From Treponema sp. (GTDB lineage Bacteria > Spirochaetota > Spirochaetia > Treponematales > Treponemataceae), in the NCBI GenBank assembly GCA_024691265.1, contig JAILNT010000081.1:1-17376 (forward strand): a stretch of 17,376 nucleotides of DNA, given 5' to 3'. The notes below the pieces were generated by a model that worked only from the letters and a program-made list of their open reading frames with translations, ran no database searches and was not told the origin of the DNA. A program made the position numbers and the translations under genes. Below are positions 6,087-15,438 of the stretch, piece by piece. How positions within the stretch are numbered: position 1 is the first letter of the stretch; every line of letters begins with the position of its first letter.

Positions 6087-8537
6087 TTACTCGATTACAT
6101 TTTTATCCAGTTTCCAAATATCACGAACATAATCTTCGATAGTACGGTCAGAACTGAATTTTCCAGAACGTGCAATATTAAGTAAAGCTTTCTTTGTCCA
6201 TTCTTTCTTGTTCATATAAGCTTCTGCAACTTTTTCCTGAGCCTGAACATAAGACTCAAAATCTGCAAGAACATAATAAACATCAGGTCTCTGACCTTCA
6301 ATTCCATATACAAGAGAATCATGAATTTCTTTGAAAATCTGTCTTGTTGGGTCATAAGTGCCATCAACAAGCTGTTCAACAACCTTAGCAAGTTCTGGAT
6401 TACAATCCAAATACTTTTGAGGGTTATAACTATGTTCTGCTTCAATCTTGCTTATTTCATCGCTTGTAAGACCAAAGATAAATACATTATCATCTCCAGC
6501 TTCCTGAGCAATTTCAATATTTGCACCATCAAGAGTACCAAGAGTCAAAGCACCATTCATCATGAACTTCATGTTACTTGTACCTGAAGCTTCTTTTCCT
6601 GCTGTAGAAATCTGTTCAGAAACATCACTAGCCGGGAAAATTTTTTCAGCAACAGAAACACGATAATTTTCAATAAATACAACGCGGAGTCTACCACCAA
6701 CACGGCGGTCATTATTAATTCTCTCTGCTACAGTGTTTATCAATTTGATTATAGTTTTAGCACGTCTGTATCCGGAAGCAGCCTTTGCACCAAAAATAAA
6801 GGTACGAGGAGGTAAATTATAGCTAGGGTCAGAAACGATTCTATTGTAAAGATACATTACATGGAAAATATTAAGAAGCTGTCTCTTATATTCATGTAAA
6901 CGCTTTACCTGAACATCAAAAATGCTTTCAGGGTCAAGGAATTCATTCTGATTATGCTTTAAATACTCAGCAAGCTTCTGCTTATTACGAAGTTTAATTG
7001 CAGCAAGTTCTTCAAGAGAAGCATCATCATCAACAAACTTTTCAAGCCCTTTAAGCTTTTCTAAATCAGTTTCCCAGCCTTCACCGATTCGTTTTGTTAT
7101 GAAACCTGCAAGCTCTGGATTAGAATTCAAAAGCCATCTTCGCTGAGTAACACCATTTGTCTTATTGTTAAATTTTGCAGGATAAAGGTCAGCCCAATCT
7201 TTTAATTCCTGCTCTTTTAATATCTTTGTATGAAGTTCAGCAACACCATTTACGCTAAAGCCTGCATGAATTGCAAGATTTGCCATGTGAATTTTTCCAT
7301 TATGAATGATAGACATGTGGTTATGCTTTTCATAATCTCCAGGATACTTATCACGCAGTTCAATAAGGAATCTACGATTTATTTCTTCAACAATCTGATA
7401 AATACGAGGTAAAAGTCCCTGGAAAATATCAATAGGCCACTTTTCCAAAGCTTCTGCAAGAATAGTATGATTTGTATAGGCAAAAGTCTTAGAAACGATA
7501 GACCAAGATTCTTCCCAGCCCAAGCCATATTCGTCCATCAAGATTCTCATCATTTCTGGAATAGCAACAACTGGATGAGTATCATTAAGCTGAATTACAT
7601 GATATTGTGCAAACTTTCCGAAATCAGTTCCGTAAAGCATTACAAAATGATGTATCATGTCCTGCAAACTTGCACTTGTGAAAAAATACTGCTGCTTTAA
7701 TCTTAAAGCCTTACCGCTTGGACCATTATCATTAGGATAAAGAACACGGCTTATATTTTCAGCACTATTTTGTCTTTCAACAGCTCTGTTATACTGCATA
7801 TCATTAAAAAGCTGGAGGTCAAATCCATCAGGACTTGAAGCCTGCCACAAACGAAGAGTATTAACAGTATTATTTCCAAAGCCTACAATAGGCATATCAT
7901 AAGGAGTTGCAGTTACTTCTTCTGCATCTTGTATATAAAATCTGTCATGTCCGTCTGGAGTTTTACCATATACAATACGACCTCCAAAACGAACAGTAAC
8001 AGCAAGGTCACTTCTCTTTATTTCCCATGGGTCACGATGGCGAAGCCAGTTATCAGGATATTCTACCTGATATCCGTCTTCAATATGCTGCTCAAACATA
8101 CCATATTCATAGCGGATACCATAACCCATTCCAGGATACTGTAAAGTAGCAAGGCTATCCAAAAAACAAGCAGCTAAACGACCAAGACCACCATTACCTA
8201 AACCAGCATCAGGTTCTTCATCTTCTACGATATCGAGATTGATATCCATATCATTTAGAACCTTTTTTACTTCATCTTTTATCTGTGCATTAATGAGGTT
8301 ATTACTTAAAGCTCTACCCATCAAGAATTCTGCAGAAAGATAATAAACCTGTCTTGTAGGTTTTGCATCATAAGCACGGCGGGTTTTCATCCAGTTAGGC
8401 ATGACAGCAGTATCCATCACAGAAGCTGCTACTGCATCAAATAAATCATGCATATTAGCCTGAGTGATATCCTTTCCATACTGACGACTTAAACGCTCAG
8501 TAAGGCTTTTTCGGAATTTCTCCGCATTGAATTCCAT
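6087..8537 (-). CDS. glgP: Glycogen/maltodextrin phosphorylase
   Basis: Cytoplasmic enzyme that removes glucose units from the non-reducing ends of glycogen with phosphate, giving glucose-1-phosphate. The protein is 816 residues from the chosen start, the normal family length. Typical blocks are visible: YYLSAEFLMGR near the N-terminus, GLGNGGLGRLAACF, QLNDTHP, a RLHEYKRQLLN segment, and EASGTSNMKFMMNGALTLGT, whose lysine (K657 from the ATG) binds pyridoxal phosphate. The longest frame begins at GTG 8552, but AAAGGAG (8543-8549) is spaced 5 bases before ATG 8537, which is therefore the likely start. It follows glgX by 30 bases, in one operon with it: the debranching enzyme removes branch stubs so the phosphorylase can proceed. 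It ends at a strong terminator. I see no regulatory extension. Maltodextrin preference cannot be excluded. Confidence 0.97.
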   Translation of the reverse strand: MEFNAEKFRKSLTERLSRQYGKDITQANMHDLFDAVAASVMDTAVMPNWMKTRRAYDAKPTRQVYYLSAEFLMGRALSNNLINAQIKDEVKKVLNDMDINLDIVEDEEPDAGLGNGGLGRLAACFLDSLATLQYPGMGYGIRYEYGMFEQHIEDGYQVEYPDNWLRHRDPWEIKRSDLAVTVRFGGRIVYGKTPDGHDRFYIQDAEEVTATPYDMPIVGFGNNTVNTLRLWQASSPDGFDLQLFNDMQYNRAVERQNSAENISRVLYPNDNGPSGKALRLKQQYFFTSASLQDMIHHFVMLYGTDFGKFAQYHVIQLNDTHPVVAIPEMMRILMDEYGLGWEESWSIVSKTFAYTNHTILAEALEKWPIDIFQGLLPRIYQIVEEINRRFLIELRDKYPGDYEKHNHMSIIHNGKIHMANLAIHAGFSVNGVAELHTKILKEQELKDWADLYPAKFNNKTNGVTQRRWLLNSNPELAGFITKRIGEGWETDLEKLKGLEKFVDDDASLEELAAIKLRNKQKLAEYLKHNQNEFLDPESIFDVQVKRLHEYKRQLLNIFHVMYLYNRIVSDPSYNLPPRTFIFGAKAASGYRRAKTIIKLINTVAERINNDRRVGGRLRVVFIENYRVSVAEKIFPASDVSEQISTAGKEASGTSNMKFMMNGALTLGTLDGANIEIAQEAGDDNVFIFGLTSDEISKIEAEHSYNPQKYLDCNPELAKVVEQLVDGTYDPTRQIFKEIHDSLVYGIEGQRPDVYYVLADFESYVQAQEKVAEAYMNKKEWTKKALLNIARSGKFSSDRTIEDYVRDIWKLDKNVIE

Positions 8538-8542
8538 ATTAG

Positions 8543-8549
8543 CTCCTTT
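8543..8549 (-). promoter_or_regulatory. Ribosome-binding site that fixes the glgP start
   Basis: AAAGGAG on the minus strand, 5 bases before ATG 8537. It overlaps the codons directly after the alternative GTG at 8552, so the GTG start is unlikely. Confidence 0.75.
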
Positions 8550-8567
8550 CACTATTTATATAAAATG

Positions 8568-10724
8568 TCATTTTGCCATGAGAATAACTAAACTCAAAGA
8601 AGGTACTACATACCTTTTTTGAGCATTTAGATACTCTTCCGAACCTTCAAGGCAAATGGCATCGCAGCCTGTAACACTTGAATCAATAGATGTATCTGCA
8701 ACCCTGTACCATTTAGTTCCTGTTGGAGCAACTGGTAATATTGCAACTTCATCACGAACACTCGTATTAGCCATAACATAGAAATCATTATCTGCCGGAT
8801 AACCAAAATCTTCAGCACATTCCCCATTCAATCTGAAAGCAAGAAAATGAGATACTTTTGACCAATCCGGCATAGTTCCGTCTTTTGTATACCAACAGAT
8901 ATCCGCAGACTTATTTCCTTCTCCCCTAAAGCCCCGGAAGAAATCAGAACGTCTGAATACAGGGTGTTTTTTTCTTAAAGCGATAGCTCTTTTTGTAAAT
9001 TCTACAAGATTTTTATTTTTATTTTCCAATGCCCAATCAAGCCATGAAATCTCATTATCCTGACAGTAAGCATTATTATTTCCAAATTGAGTACGTCTGA
9101 ACTCATCACCGGCAAGTAACATAGGAGTTCCCTGAGATATAAACAAAGTAAGAATAAAATTTCTTACCTGCTTAAATCTGTTACGCTCTATTACAGGATT
9201 TGCAGAAACGCCCTCATAGCCGTTATTATAACTATTATTATTATCACTGCCGTCTCTGTTATTCTCACCGTTCTGCTCATTATGCTTATTATCATAACTA
9301 ACAACATCGTTCAGAGTAAAACCATCATGACAAGTAACAAAATTAATAGAGTTAAAAGGTCTTCTGCCGCTACTTGCATATAAATCGCTACTACCACTTA
9401 TTCTTGTAGCAGCTTGTGTTGCAACATAATCATCTCCCCGCCAGAATCTTCTTATATCGTCTCTATATCTGTCATTCCATTCACACCAGCGGTCACCGAA
9501 AAAAGAACCTACCTGATAAGCTCCAGCTGCGTCCCAAGGTTCAGCAATTACCTTTGTATTATGTAGAACAGGGTCTTGGGCAATACTATCAAGCAAAGGT
9601 GCTTTTTGAAGTATTTCACCATTCTGTCCACGACCTAGTACACTTGCCAAATCAAACCTGAATCCATCGATATGCATTTCAAGAACCCAGTAGCGAAGAC
9701 ATTCTATAACAAATTCTACCACTACCGGATTATTACAGTTCAAAGCATTTCCACAACCAGAAAAGTTCAGATAATATTCTCTATGGTCATTTACCAGGTG
9801 ATAAAAAATACTATTATCAAGACCTCTAAAATTCAGCATTACGCCATTTTCATTACCTTCGGCAGTATGATTAAAGACAACATCGAGTATAATTTCTATA
9901 CCCTCTTTATGAAAAGCTTTTACCAAATCTTTAAATTCATTTACACAGGCACCAGGTCTTTTATCAAAAGCATAAGAAGCCTTAGGAGCAAAAAAAGATA
10001 TTGTATTATAACCCCAGAAGTTCTTTAATTTTTCACCCGTTCTTGGATTTGTATTTGAATTCTCTGTTTCATCAAATTCAAAAATTGGTAATAATTCTAC
10101 AGATGTAACACCTAAATCTTTTATGTATGGTAATTTTTCAATTAAACCTTTATAAGTGCCAGAATGTTCTACTTCTGAAGAAGGAGATGCGGTGAAACCT
10201 TTTAGATGAGTTTCATATATTATTGATTTACAGAGGGGAATACCGAGAGGCTTATCACCTTCCCAATCATAAGATTTATCATCAACGACAACACATTTAG
10301 GAAAAACAGATAGAGAATGTTCTTTTTCAAGGTCTATATCCATTTTATCTCGGATTACTGTGTAACCTTTAGGAAGATTTTTGAAAACAGGAACAGCTGT
10401 CATTGCCTTTGCATAAGGGTCAAACAATACCTGCTTTCCATCGAAGCGATGACCTTTTGAAGGTTCAAAAGGCCCATATACTCTATACATATATAAAGCA
10501 CCGGCTTTTAATCCTTCAACAAATATATGCCATATATCGCCTGTCTTGTTGTTTTCAGGCGACAGTTCATACATTACAGCTGGCTTTGAATCATTTTCAT
10601 TCTCATACAATTCCAGAATGACTCGAGTGCCATTTCGACTAAAAAGAGAAAAATTGACTCCTTCGGGAGTTACAGAAGCTCCCATCGGCAAACACTTTCC
10701 TGTCATTATACGAAATTTTTCCAT
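8568..10724 (-). CDS. glgX: Glycogen debranching enzyme (GH13, GlgX/isoamylase type)
   Basis: Hydrolyses alpha-1,6 branch linkages in glycogen, mainly the short stubs left by phosphorylase. About 718 residues from ATG 10724. The N-terminal part is a CBM48-like beta-sandwich (GASVTPEGVNFSLFS and onward), then a GH13 barrel with all four conserved regions. In numbering of the longest frame (from TTG 10760) these are DVVFNH (293-298), GFRFD with nucleophile D370, AEPW with acid/base E407, and CHDG with D479. A Gly/Asn-rich insert (NNRDGSDNNNSYNNGYEG) lies between the last region and the C-terminal sheet, as usual for GlgX. The start is uncertain: TTG 10760 overlaps a good -35 box, ATG 10724 lies just behind a -10 box, and a further ATG is at 10706; none has a clear Shine-Dalgarno. 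First gene of a glgX-glgP operon. Confidence 0.95.
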   Translation of the reverse strand: MEKFRIMTGKCLPMGASVTPEGVNFSLFSRNGTRVILELYENENDSKPAVMYELSPENNKTGDIWHIFVEGLKAGALYMYRVYGPFEPSKGHRFDGKQVLFDPYAKAMTAVPVFKNLPKGYTVIRDKMDIDLEKEHSLSVFPKCVVVDDKSYDWEGDKPLGIPLCKSIIYETHLKGFTASPSSEVEHSGTYKGLIEKLPYIKDLGVTSVELLPIFEFDETENSNTNPRTGEKLKNFWGYNTISFFAPKASYAFDKRPGACVNEFKDLVKAFHKEGIEIILDVVFNHTAEGNENGVMLNFRGLDNSIFYHLVNDHREYYLNFSGCGNALNCNNPVVVEFVIECLRYWVLEMHIDGFRFDLASVLGRGQNGEILQKAPLLDSIAQDPVLHNTKVIAEPWDAAGAYQVGSFFGDRWCEWNDRYRDDIRRFWRGDDYVATQAATRISGSSDLYASSGRRPFNSINFVTCHDGFTLNDVVSYDNKHNEQNGENNRDGSDNNNSYNNGYEGVSANPVIERNRFKQVRNFILTLFISQGTPMLLAGDEFRRTQFGNNNAYCQDNEISWLDWALENKNKNLVEFTKRAIALRKKHPVFRRSDFFRGFRGEGNKSADICWYTKDGTMPDWSKVSHFLAFRLNGECAEDFGYPADNDFYVMANTSVRDEVAILPVAPTGTKWYRVADTSIDSSVTGCDAICLEGSEEYLNAQKRYVVPSLSLVILMAK

Positions 10725-10731
10725 GCTTATA

Positions 10732-10760
10732 ATTTTATGACACACATTTTCATTTTGCAA
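10732..10760 (-). promoter_or_regulatory. Candidate glgX promoter, possibly giving a leaderless mRNA
   Basis: On the minus strand TTGCAA (10755-10760), 17 bases, TAAAAT (10732-10737). The predicted start site falls at about 10725, directly before ATG 10724. If it is used, the TTG at 10760 cannot be the glgX start codon. Confidence 0.4.
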
Positions 10761-10815
10761 GGAAAATATTTAAAAATAAAATTAAATTACGTTTTTTTAA
10801 AAATTCTCTGAAATT

Positions 10816-12009
10816 TTATTCGTCTGCAAGAGCTTTTACAGGATCTAATTTAGCAGCACGGCTAGCCGGATTAAAACCAAAAAAGATTCCAACAAACACG
10901 CTAAAGAAAAATGAAACTACACAAGAAGTATAATTTATTACAAAGCTTTGAGAACGAACAAACTCTATTGCAAAACTTATAGCAATCCCAAGTATTATAC
11001 CCAAAATACCGCCTAAAAGTGTAATACTTGCACTTTCAACAAGAAATTGTCTCCTTATTGCAGCAGGGCTTGCTCCTAAAGCCTTTCTTATACCTATTTC
11101 CTGTCTTCTTTCAGTTACTGTAACAATCATAATATTCATAATGCCAATACCGCCTACCAAAAGACTTATTGCAGCAATTCCACTAAGCATAAGACTAAGA
11201 GTATTAGTTATAGAGCTTGCCTGTTCTATAAGGGATTGCATGGAAGTAACACTAACACTATATTCTGTTCCACTAACTTTAGTACAATAATCATCTGCAA
11301 GGTCAACAAGCTTTGTTGTATAGGCAGGGCTTGTTGCTTGAATCATAACAGTTGAAGCATAAGGATTAGGAGTTATTTTTTTCTCATAAAATCCTCGTGG
11401 AATATAAATACCTGTTGTACTAGATTCCATACCGCTATTTTGTTCTTTTAATACACCAACAACTTCAAAACCAAAAGGAGTACTGCTAGTATAAAGGAGA
11501 ATATGCTTACCTACAGCTTCACCGCTTGGAAAAAGCCCTGCGGCAATTTCACTACCCAATATAACTTTCTGTAAACCTTTTACACTATCTGTCACAGTAA
11601 AATAATTTCCATAATCAAGTTCAAGCCCGCACATCTCTAAATAGCCGTCTTCTACAGCAGTACAATTTGAACTTACACTTGTATCTCCATAACTTAAAGT
11701 TGCAGAAAGACTGTTTGTATACCAAATTTTTTTAACATTAGGTAAAGCTTCAAACATATCACTTCTAAACTTTTCATCAAAATTTAGCGTTATAGCATCT
11801 CTTTTTCTTCTCATGAAACCTGTACTGACACTTACTAAATCAAGTCCCTGAGAACCAAAGGTATCTTGAATTTCTTTTGTAGAGCTTTTACCTATACTTG
11901 TTATTACAATAACACTTGCAACACCTATTATTACACCTAAAAGAGAAAGAAAAGTCCTGGTTTTATTCCTTACAAAATTTTGACAGGCATTTATAAAATC
12001 TTCAAACAT
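10816..12009 (-). CDS. MacB-like ABC transporter permease (FtsX-type, 4 TM)
   Basis: Inner-membrane permease of a tripartite efflux pump, 397 residues. The topology is that of the MacB/LolC group: a cytoplasmic N-terminal helix, TM1 (about 19-38), a large periplasmic domain (about 40-268), then TM2 (270-294), TM3 (324-350) and TM4 (360-378). The cytoplasmic coupling segment after TM2 reads ERRQEIGIRKALGA (300-313), and the end has PASRAAKLDPVKAL, both typical of FtsX-like permeases. The ATPase is a separate gene, unlike the fused E. coli MacB. The ATG shares one base with the ATPase stop codon (TAATG), and GGAG lies 11 bases upstream. As the last gene of the four-gene operon it completes the pump. 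The substrate cannot be read from the sequence; macrolides, peptides or lipids are all possible for this family. Confidence 0.93.
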   Translation of the reverse strand: MFEDFINACQNFVRNKTRTFLSLLGVIIGVASVIVITSIGKSSTKEIQDTFGSQGLDLVSVSTGFMRRKRDAITLNFDEKFRSDMFEALPNVKKIWYTNSLSATLSYGDTSVSSNCTAVEDGYLEMCGLELDYGNYFTVTDSVKGLQKVILGSEIAAGLFPSGEAVGKHILLYTSSTPFGFEVVGVLKEQNSGMESSTTGIYIPRGFYEKKITPNPYASTVMIQATSPAYTTKLVDLADDYCTKVSGTEYSVSVTSMQSLIEQASSITNTLSLMLSGIAAISLLVGGIGIMNIMIVTVTERRQEIGIRKALGASPAAIRRQFLVESASITLLGGILGIILGIAISFAIEFVRSQSFVINYTSCVVSFFFSVFVGIFFGFNPASRAAKLDPVKALADE

Positions 12010-12743
12010 TAACTTTTTATCTCCTTATTTATAACATTAGAACTATCACTTTCAATAAGTCCGTCTAATATTCTTATACAACGAGGAGTACTTAATCCTA
12101 TTTTAGGGTCATGAGTTACTATTACTATGGTAGTCCCTTTAGAATTTATTTCATCAAATAATGACAATACCTGCCGACCTGTTTCACTATCCAAAGCTCC
12201 AGTAGGTTCATCAGCAAGAATGATATGAGGATTAGTTACTGTGGCACGGGCTATGGCAACTCTTTGCTTTTGACCACCAGAAAGTTCTGTAGGTCTATGC
12301 TTCATTCTATCCTGTAAGCCAACTCTTTCTAAGGCAGTTTCTGCCATGTCTCTACGTAAAGCCCTTTCTATTCCCTGATAACGTAAAGGTAACATTACAT
12401 TTTCAAGGACATTCATACTAGTAAGAAGATGATACTGCTGAAATACAAAACCAATAGTTTTATTACGAAGAACTGCAAGCTCCTTTTCTGTCATTTTTGC
12501 GGTTTCTTTTCCTCCAATTTCAACAGTTCCGGAGCTAGGACAATCAAGGCAGCCTATCATATTCATACAAGTAGATTTCCCAGAACCAGAAGGTCCCATT
12601 ATAGAAAGGAATTCTCCCTGCTTCACTGTAAAATTTATATCTTTAAGAGCATAAACAATATTTTCACCCATCACATAAGTTTTAACAACATGCTCCATTC
12701 TTATAACAACATTATCTTTCTTTTCTTTAGAAGCTTTTTCCAT
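12009..12743 (-). CDS. MacB/LolD-type ABC transporter ATPase
   Basis: Cytoplasmic ATPase that drives the neighbouring permease; 244 residues. Motifs are complete: Walker A GPSGSGKST (50-58), Q-loop Q102, signature LSGGQ (154-158), Walker B ILADEP with E179, D-loop ALD and switch H211. The LADEPTGALDSETG block and the FQQYHLLTSMNVLENV segment are characteristic of the MacB, LolD and FtsE group, whose members act mechanically on periplasmic partners rather than carrying cargo through the membrane domain. Start and stop overlap the neighbours by one base on each side (TAATG), so its translation is probably coupled to the adaptor gene. An AGG sits about 6 bases before the ATG. Confidence 0.96.
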   Translation of the reverse strand: MEKASKEKKDNVVIRMEHVVKTYVMGENIVYALKDINFTVKQGEFLSIMGPSGSGKSTCMNMIGCLDCPSSGTVEIGGKETAKMTEKELAVLRNKTIGFVFQQYHLLTSMNVLENVMLPLRYQGIERALRRDMAETALERVGLQDRMKHRPTELSGGQKQRVAIARATVTNPHIILADEPTGALDSETGRQVLSLFDEINSKGTTIVIVTHDPKIGLSTPRCIRILDGLIESDSSNVINKEIKS

Positions 12744-13870
12744 TACATACCTGGCATACCACCGCCACCGCCCATTCCAGGAGGAGGTCCCATCATATCA
12801 GAATTCGATTCCTTTTTATTTTTATTATTCTGCTTATTATTACGGAATCTTCCACTTATACTGCTTTTCTGCAATTGCTTAAGCATATCACCTTCTTCAA
12901 GCCCTGAAAGAATAGTCACATAAGAAGAACCATAAGGAGAAACCTCTACATAAATTTTTTCGCTTTCTCCACTACGGGACATTTTTTCTACATAAGCTTT
13001 TCCATTGTCATAGCCAATAGCCATTCTATCTACTAATAAAAGTTCTTCAGGATCACTCAACCTGATTTTTCCAGTAAAAGAATAGTTAGGAAGTATTTCT
13101 TCAGGATAATCATCAATTCTTGCAACCGCATTTACAACAGTAGCACCTCTTGAAGTTATTTCACCAATAGCAGGATAACCTACAAGATAACCGTCAACAG
13201 TTCCATCATAGGCGGGAAAAGTAAACTCTACGGTTTGTCCTGAAACAAGACGGCTTACATCAGTTTCTGCAATTTCAACTTCTGCTTTTAAATATGATAA
13301 ATCCACAAGAGTTCCAATAGAATCCTTAGCTTCAAGATAATCACCTACAGCTATATCGAGGTCTACTATAATTCCATCAAAGGTTGCAACAATTTGTCTG
13401 TCTTTTACTTTCTGAACAAGAGATTTTCTTTGAACATACAATAATTCAAGCTCTTTTACAGAACCTGTTACTTTCTTTTGCTCTATATAATAATCAAGAT
13501 TAGCCAAATTATCTTGCTGAGTTGTATCATCAAGCTGTAATATAAGCTGCCCTTTTTTCACATGCTGACCTTCACTAACATAAACCCCTGTAACTTTTCC
13601 ATCATCAAGAGCTTGTAATGACTGTTCATTTGCAGCACTTATATTTCCTGCAATTTCTATAACATCTTCAGAAACTTCTTTTTTCACTCTATAGATTTCT
13701 GTACTATCATTTTTATTAAGTAAAACGCGTGCCAAAATAAGAATCAAAGCTATAAAAAAAACAGATAAAATAATAGCGGCAATTATTTTAGGGAAATTAG
13801 ATTTACTTTTTACTTTTTTTCTCTTGTCACTCATTTTTGCATTTATCCGTTTCTTTGTAACAGCAGCCAT
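12743..13870 (-). CDS. HlyD/MacA-family periplasmic adaptor
   Basis: Membrane-fusion protein linking the permease to the outer-membrane channel, 375 residues. A basic cytoplasmic N-terminus precedes one membrane helix (about 28-50). Then come the first lipoyl half (about 87-115, VTGVYVSEGQHVKKGQLILQLD), a short alpha-hairpin (about 116-158), the second lipoyl half (about 160-192, FDGIIVDLDIAVGDYLEAKD), a beta-barrel domain, and a membrane-proximal domain ending in GLEEGDMLKQL. The C-terminus is an unusual low-complexity tail: an Asn/Lys-rich stretch (343-355) and then a Met/Pro/Gly run (359-375). GGAGG in the last codons of the upstream gene serves as Shine-Dalgarno, and ATG 13870 overlaps that gene's stop (TAATG). 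Confidence 0.93.
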   Translation of the reverse strand: MAAVTKKRINAKMSDKRKKVKSKSNFPKIIAAIILSVFFIALILILARVLLNKNDSTEIYRVKKEVSEDVIEIAGNISAANEQSLQALDDGKVTGVYVSEGQHVKKGQLILQLDDTTQQDNLANLDYYIEQKKVTGSVKELELLYVQRKSLVQKVKDRQIVATFDGIIVDLDIAVGDYLEAKDSIGTLVDLSYLKAEVEIAETDVSRLVSGQTVEFTFPAYDGTVDGYLVGYPAIGEITSRGATVVNAVARIDDYPEEILPNYSFTGKIRLSDPEELLLVDRMAIGYDNGKAYVEKMSRSGESEKIYVEVSPYGSSYVTILSGLEEGDMLKQLQKSSISGRFRNNKQNNKNKKESNSDMMGPPPGMGGGGGMPGM

Positions 13871-15384
13871 TATTCCCCTCCTAGATGAGCTGCAGAAGCT
13901 TCATCATTATCATCATGAAACAAAAGATTTACTTCGTTGTTATAAATAATCATTTCTATATCTGTTATAAGAGCATTTACTAAAGCTTCATCTCTTTTTG
14001 TAAGAGCATCAAGGTAATCACTTTCAACAAGCACACCGGCTTTATAATATTTATATTCATCATCAGCAAGTTTTTTATACATGCTATATTCTTCAGCATA
14101 GTTCTTTCTTGCCCAAACTATATCTTCCAGTGAAGTTTTTTTATCGAGTATGTCATTTTCATAATCTTCTTCTGCACTCTTTATATCTATTAATTCAAGA
14201 TTACGATTAACTTCATCTTGTTTATCTTCTATTTTTTCAAGTGCAAAACTGTTTGGTTTTAAGCCTATGGATAAAGAGTATATGGGGTCTTTAGATGAAG
14301 AAGCTGCAATATTACTTGCAAATTTTTTATCAGCTGTAGGAAATGAAATACCGGCAGAAAGAGATAAACCTGCCCATGTTAAAGATAATCCTGTATCAAC
14401 AGTATCACTATTTGCATCTGTATCATTAAAGGTATAACCAGCATTTCCTGAAAGAGTAACAGAATAATCGGCTTTACGTTCTAGCTCTGCTATGTAAGTG
14501 GCCCACCTTGCGGCTTCAATATCGCTATAACTATCTTTTGGAAAACTTGACATATCAAGCCCTTCTTTCAAAGGTATTTTTTCCGGTAAAAAAGAAAAAA
14601 CCTGTAATTCCTTTACATCAGGTGAATAAGAATAGTTATATTCAGTTCCACATTTTTTAGCAAAAAGAGCTGTGTTTCTATCAAGTTCCCTTATAGCTTT
14701 TTCAACTTTTCTTTCTGAACTTTTTACATCGAGTTCTGCACTCCTGTAAGTAGAAGAACTTTTACTATATCCCTGAGCTTGAATTGTACGCAAAGCAAGC
14801 TGATTATCATAAAGGTCATTTTTTTCTTCTAGAACATCAATAACATACTCATAAAGTTCTTTTAATTCACTGTAAAAAGACTTTTCAACAGTAAGAGCTT
14901 GGTCTTGAAGATTTCTTTTTGATTCTAAAAGTGTTCTTTTTGACTTTAATAATTCAATTTTGCGACTTAATCTAGCACCCGATATTATATCAGTTTCAAA
15001 AGTCAAAGACATATCTTGCCAATTATCTTCATCATCTTCATTTGTTCCTGTTGCAGAAAAAGATATAGAACTATTATTTAATTGAGGAATAGAAACAGTT
15101 GCAGAAGGTTTTACTGTAAAAGAAGAATCAGAACCATTAGTTTTTAATGTCATAGCTCCAGAAGAAAGATTTACCTCTACACCATTATTTATTTTGCTTT
15201 CTTCAAGTTCTAAAGAAGATTGTGTCACTATATAAGTGTATTTCTTTAAGGTAAGGTCATTTGACATATAACCTGCAAGAAGTTCTTTTACTCTACTATA
15301 CTCATCTTCCTCAGAAAATGCCTGTAAAGAAAAAAATAGAAAAATGAGAAACCTAAATGTAAAAGGCAAGATATATTTCTTCAT
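13870..15384 (-). CDS. TolC-like outer-membrane efflux protein
   Basis: Exit duct of the tripartite pump, 504 residues. A signal peptide (residues 1-24, ending LQAFS) is followed by a mature protein with alternating long helices (about 150-250 and 385-480) and beta-rich, Ser/Thr-rich segments (about 60-150 and 310-375). The last 100 residues show the outer-membrane efflux protein pattern: a long helix with VWARKNYAEEYSMYKKLADD, then YKAGVLVESDYLDALTKRDEALV. The family call therefore rests on architecture, this C-terminal pattern and the operon, as the sequence is divergent. It is the first gene of the operon. No good Shine-Dalgarno is visible before the ATG at 15384. The stop codon overlaps the adaptor start. 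Confidence 0.85.
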   Translation of the reverse strand: MKKYILPFTFRFLIFLFFSLQAFSEEDEYSRVKELLAGYMSNDLTLKKYTYIVTQSSLELEESKINNGVEVNLSSGAMTLKTNGSDSSFTVKPSATVSIPQLNNSSISFSATGTNEDDEDNWQDMSLTFETDIISGARLSRKIELLKSKRTLLESKRNLQDQALTVEKSFYSELKELYEYVIDVLEEKNDLYDNQLALRTIQAQGYSKSSSTYRSAELDVKSSERKVEKAIRELDRNTALFAKKCGTEYNYSYSPDVKELQVFSFLPEKIPLKEGLDMSSFPKDSYSDIEAARWATYIAELERKADYSVTLSGNAGYTFNDTDANSDTVDTGLSLTWAGLSLSAGISFPTADKKFASNIAASSSKDPIYSLSIGLKPNSFALEKIEDKQDEVNRNLELIDIKSAEEDYENDILDKKTSLEDIVWARKNYAEEYSMYKKLADDEYKYYKAGVLVESDYLDALTKRDEALVNALITDIEMIIYNNEVNLLFHDDNDEASAAHLGGE

Positions 15385-15396
15385 ATAAATACATGC

Positions 15397-15412
15397 TAAG
15401 TGCGTGTACTTA
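15397..15412. promoter_or_regulatory. Dyad that may be an operator for the efflux operon
   Basis: TAAGT and ACTTA (15397-15401, 15408-15412) form 5-bp inverted arms around 6 bases, giving a 16-bp dyad. It lies between the candidate -10 box at 15439-15444 and the first ATG, a typical place for a repressor site. No regulator gene is next to it. Confidence 0.3.
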
Positions 15413-15438
15413 AAGAAATCTGTATATTTACTCTTTTT

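Noticed and set aside
10800..10817. AAAATT/AATTTT hairpin at the permease stop as a terminator
   Set aside because: Only six A-U pairs, overlapping the stop codon, with no proper U-run after it; too weak in this AT-rich DNA.
12429..12923. Plus-strand open frame of 164 codons over the ABC ATPase and adaptor genes
   Set aside because: A shadow of two genes with complete family motifs; the translation is Phe/Ser-rich and includes a proline run that is only the complement of the adaptor's Gly/Pro tail.
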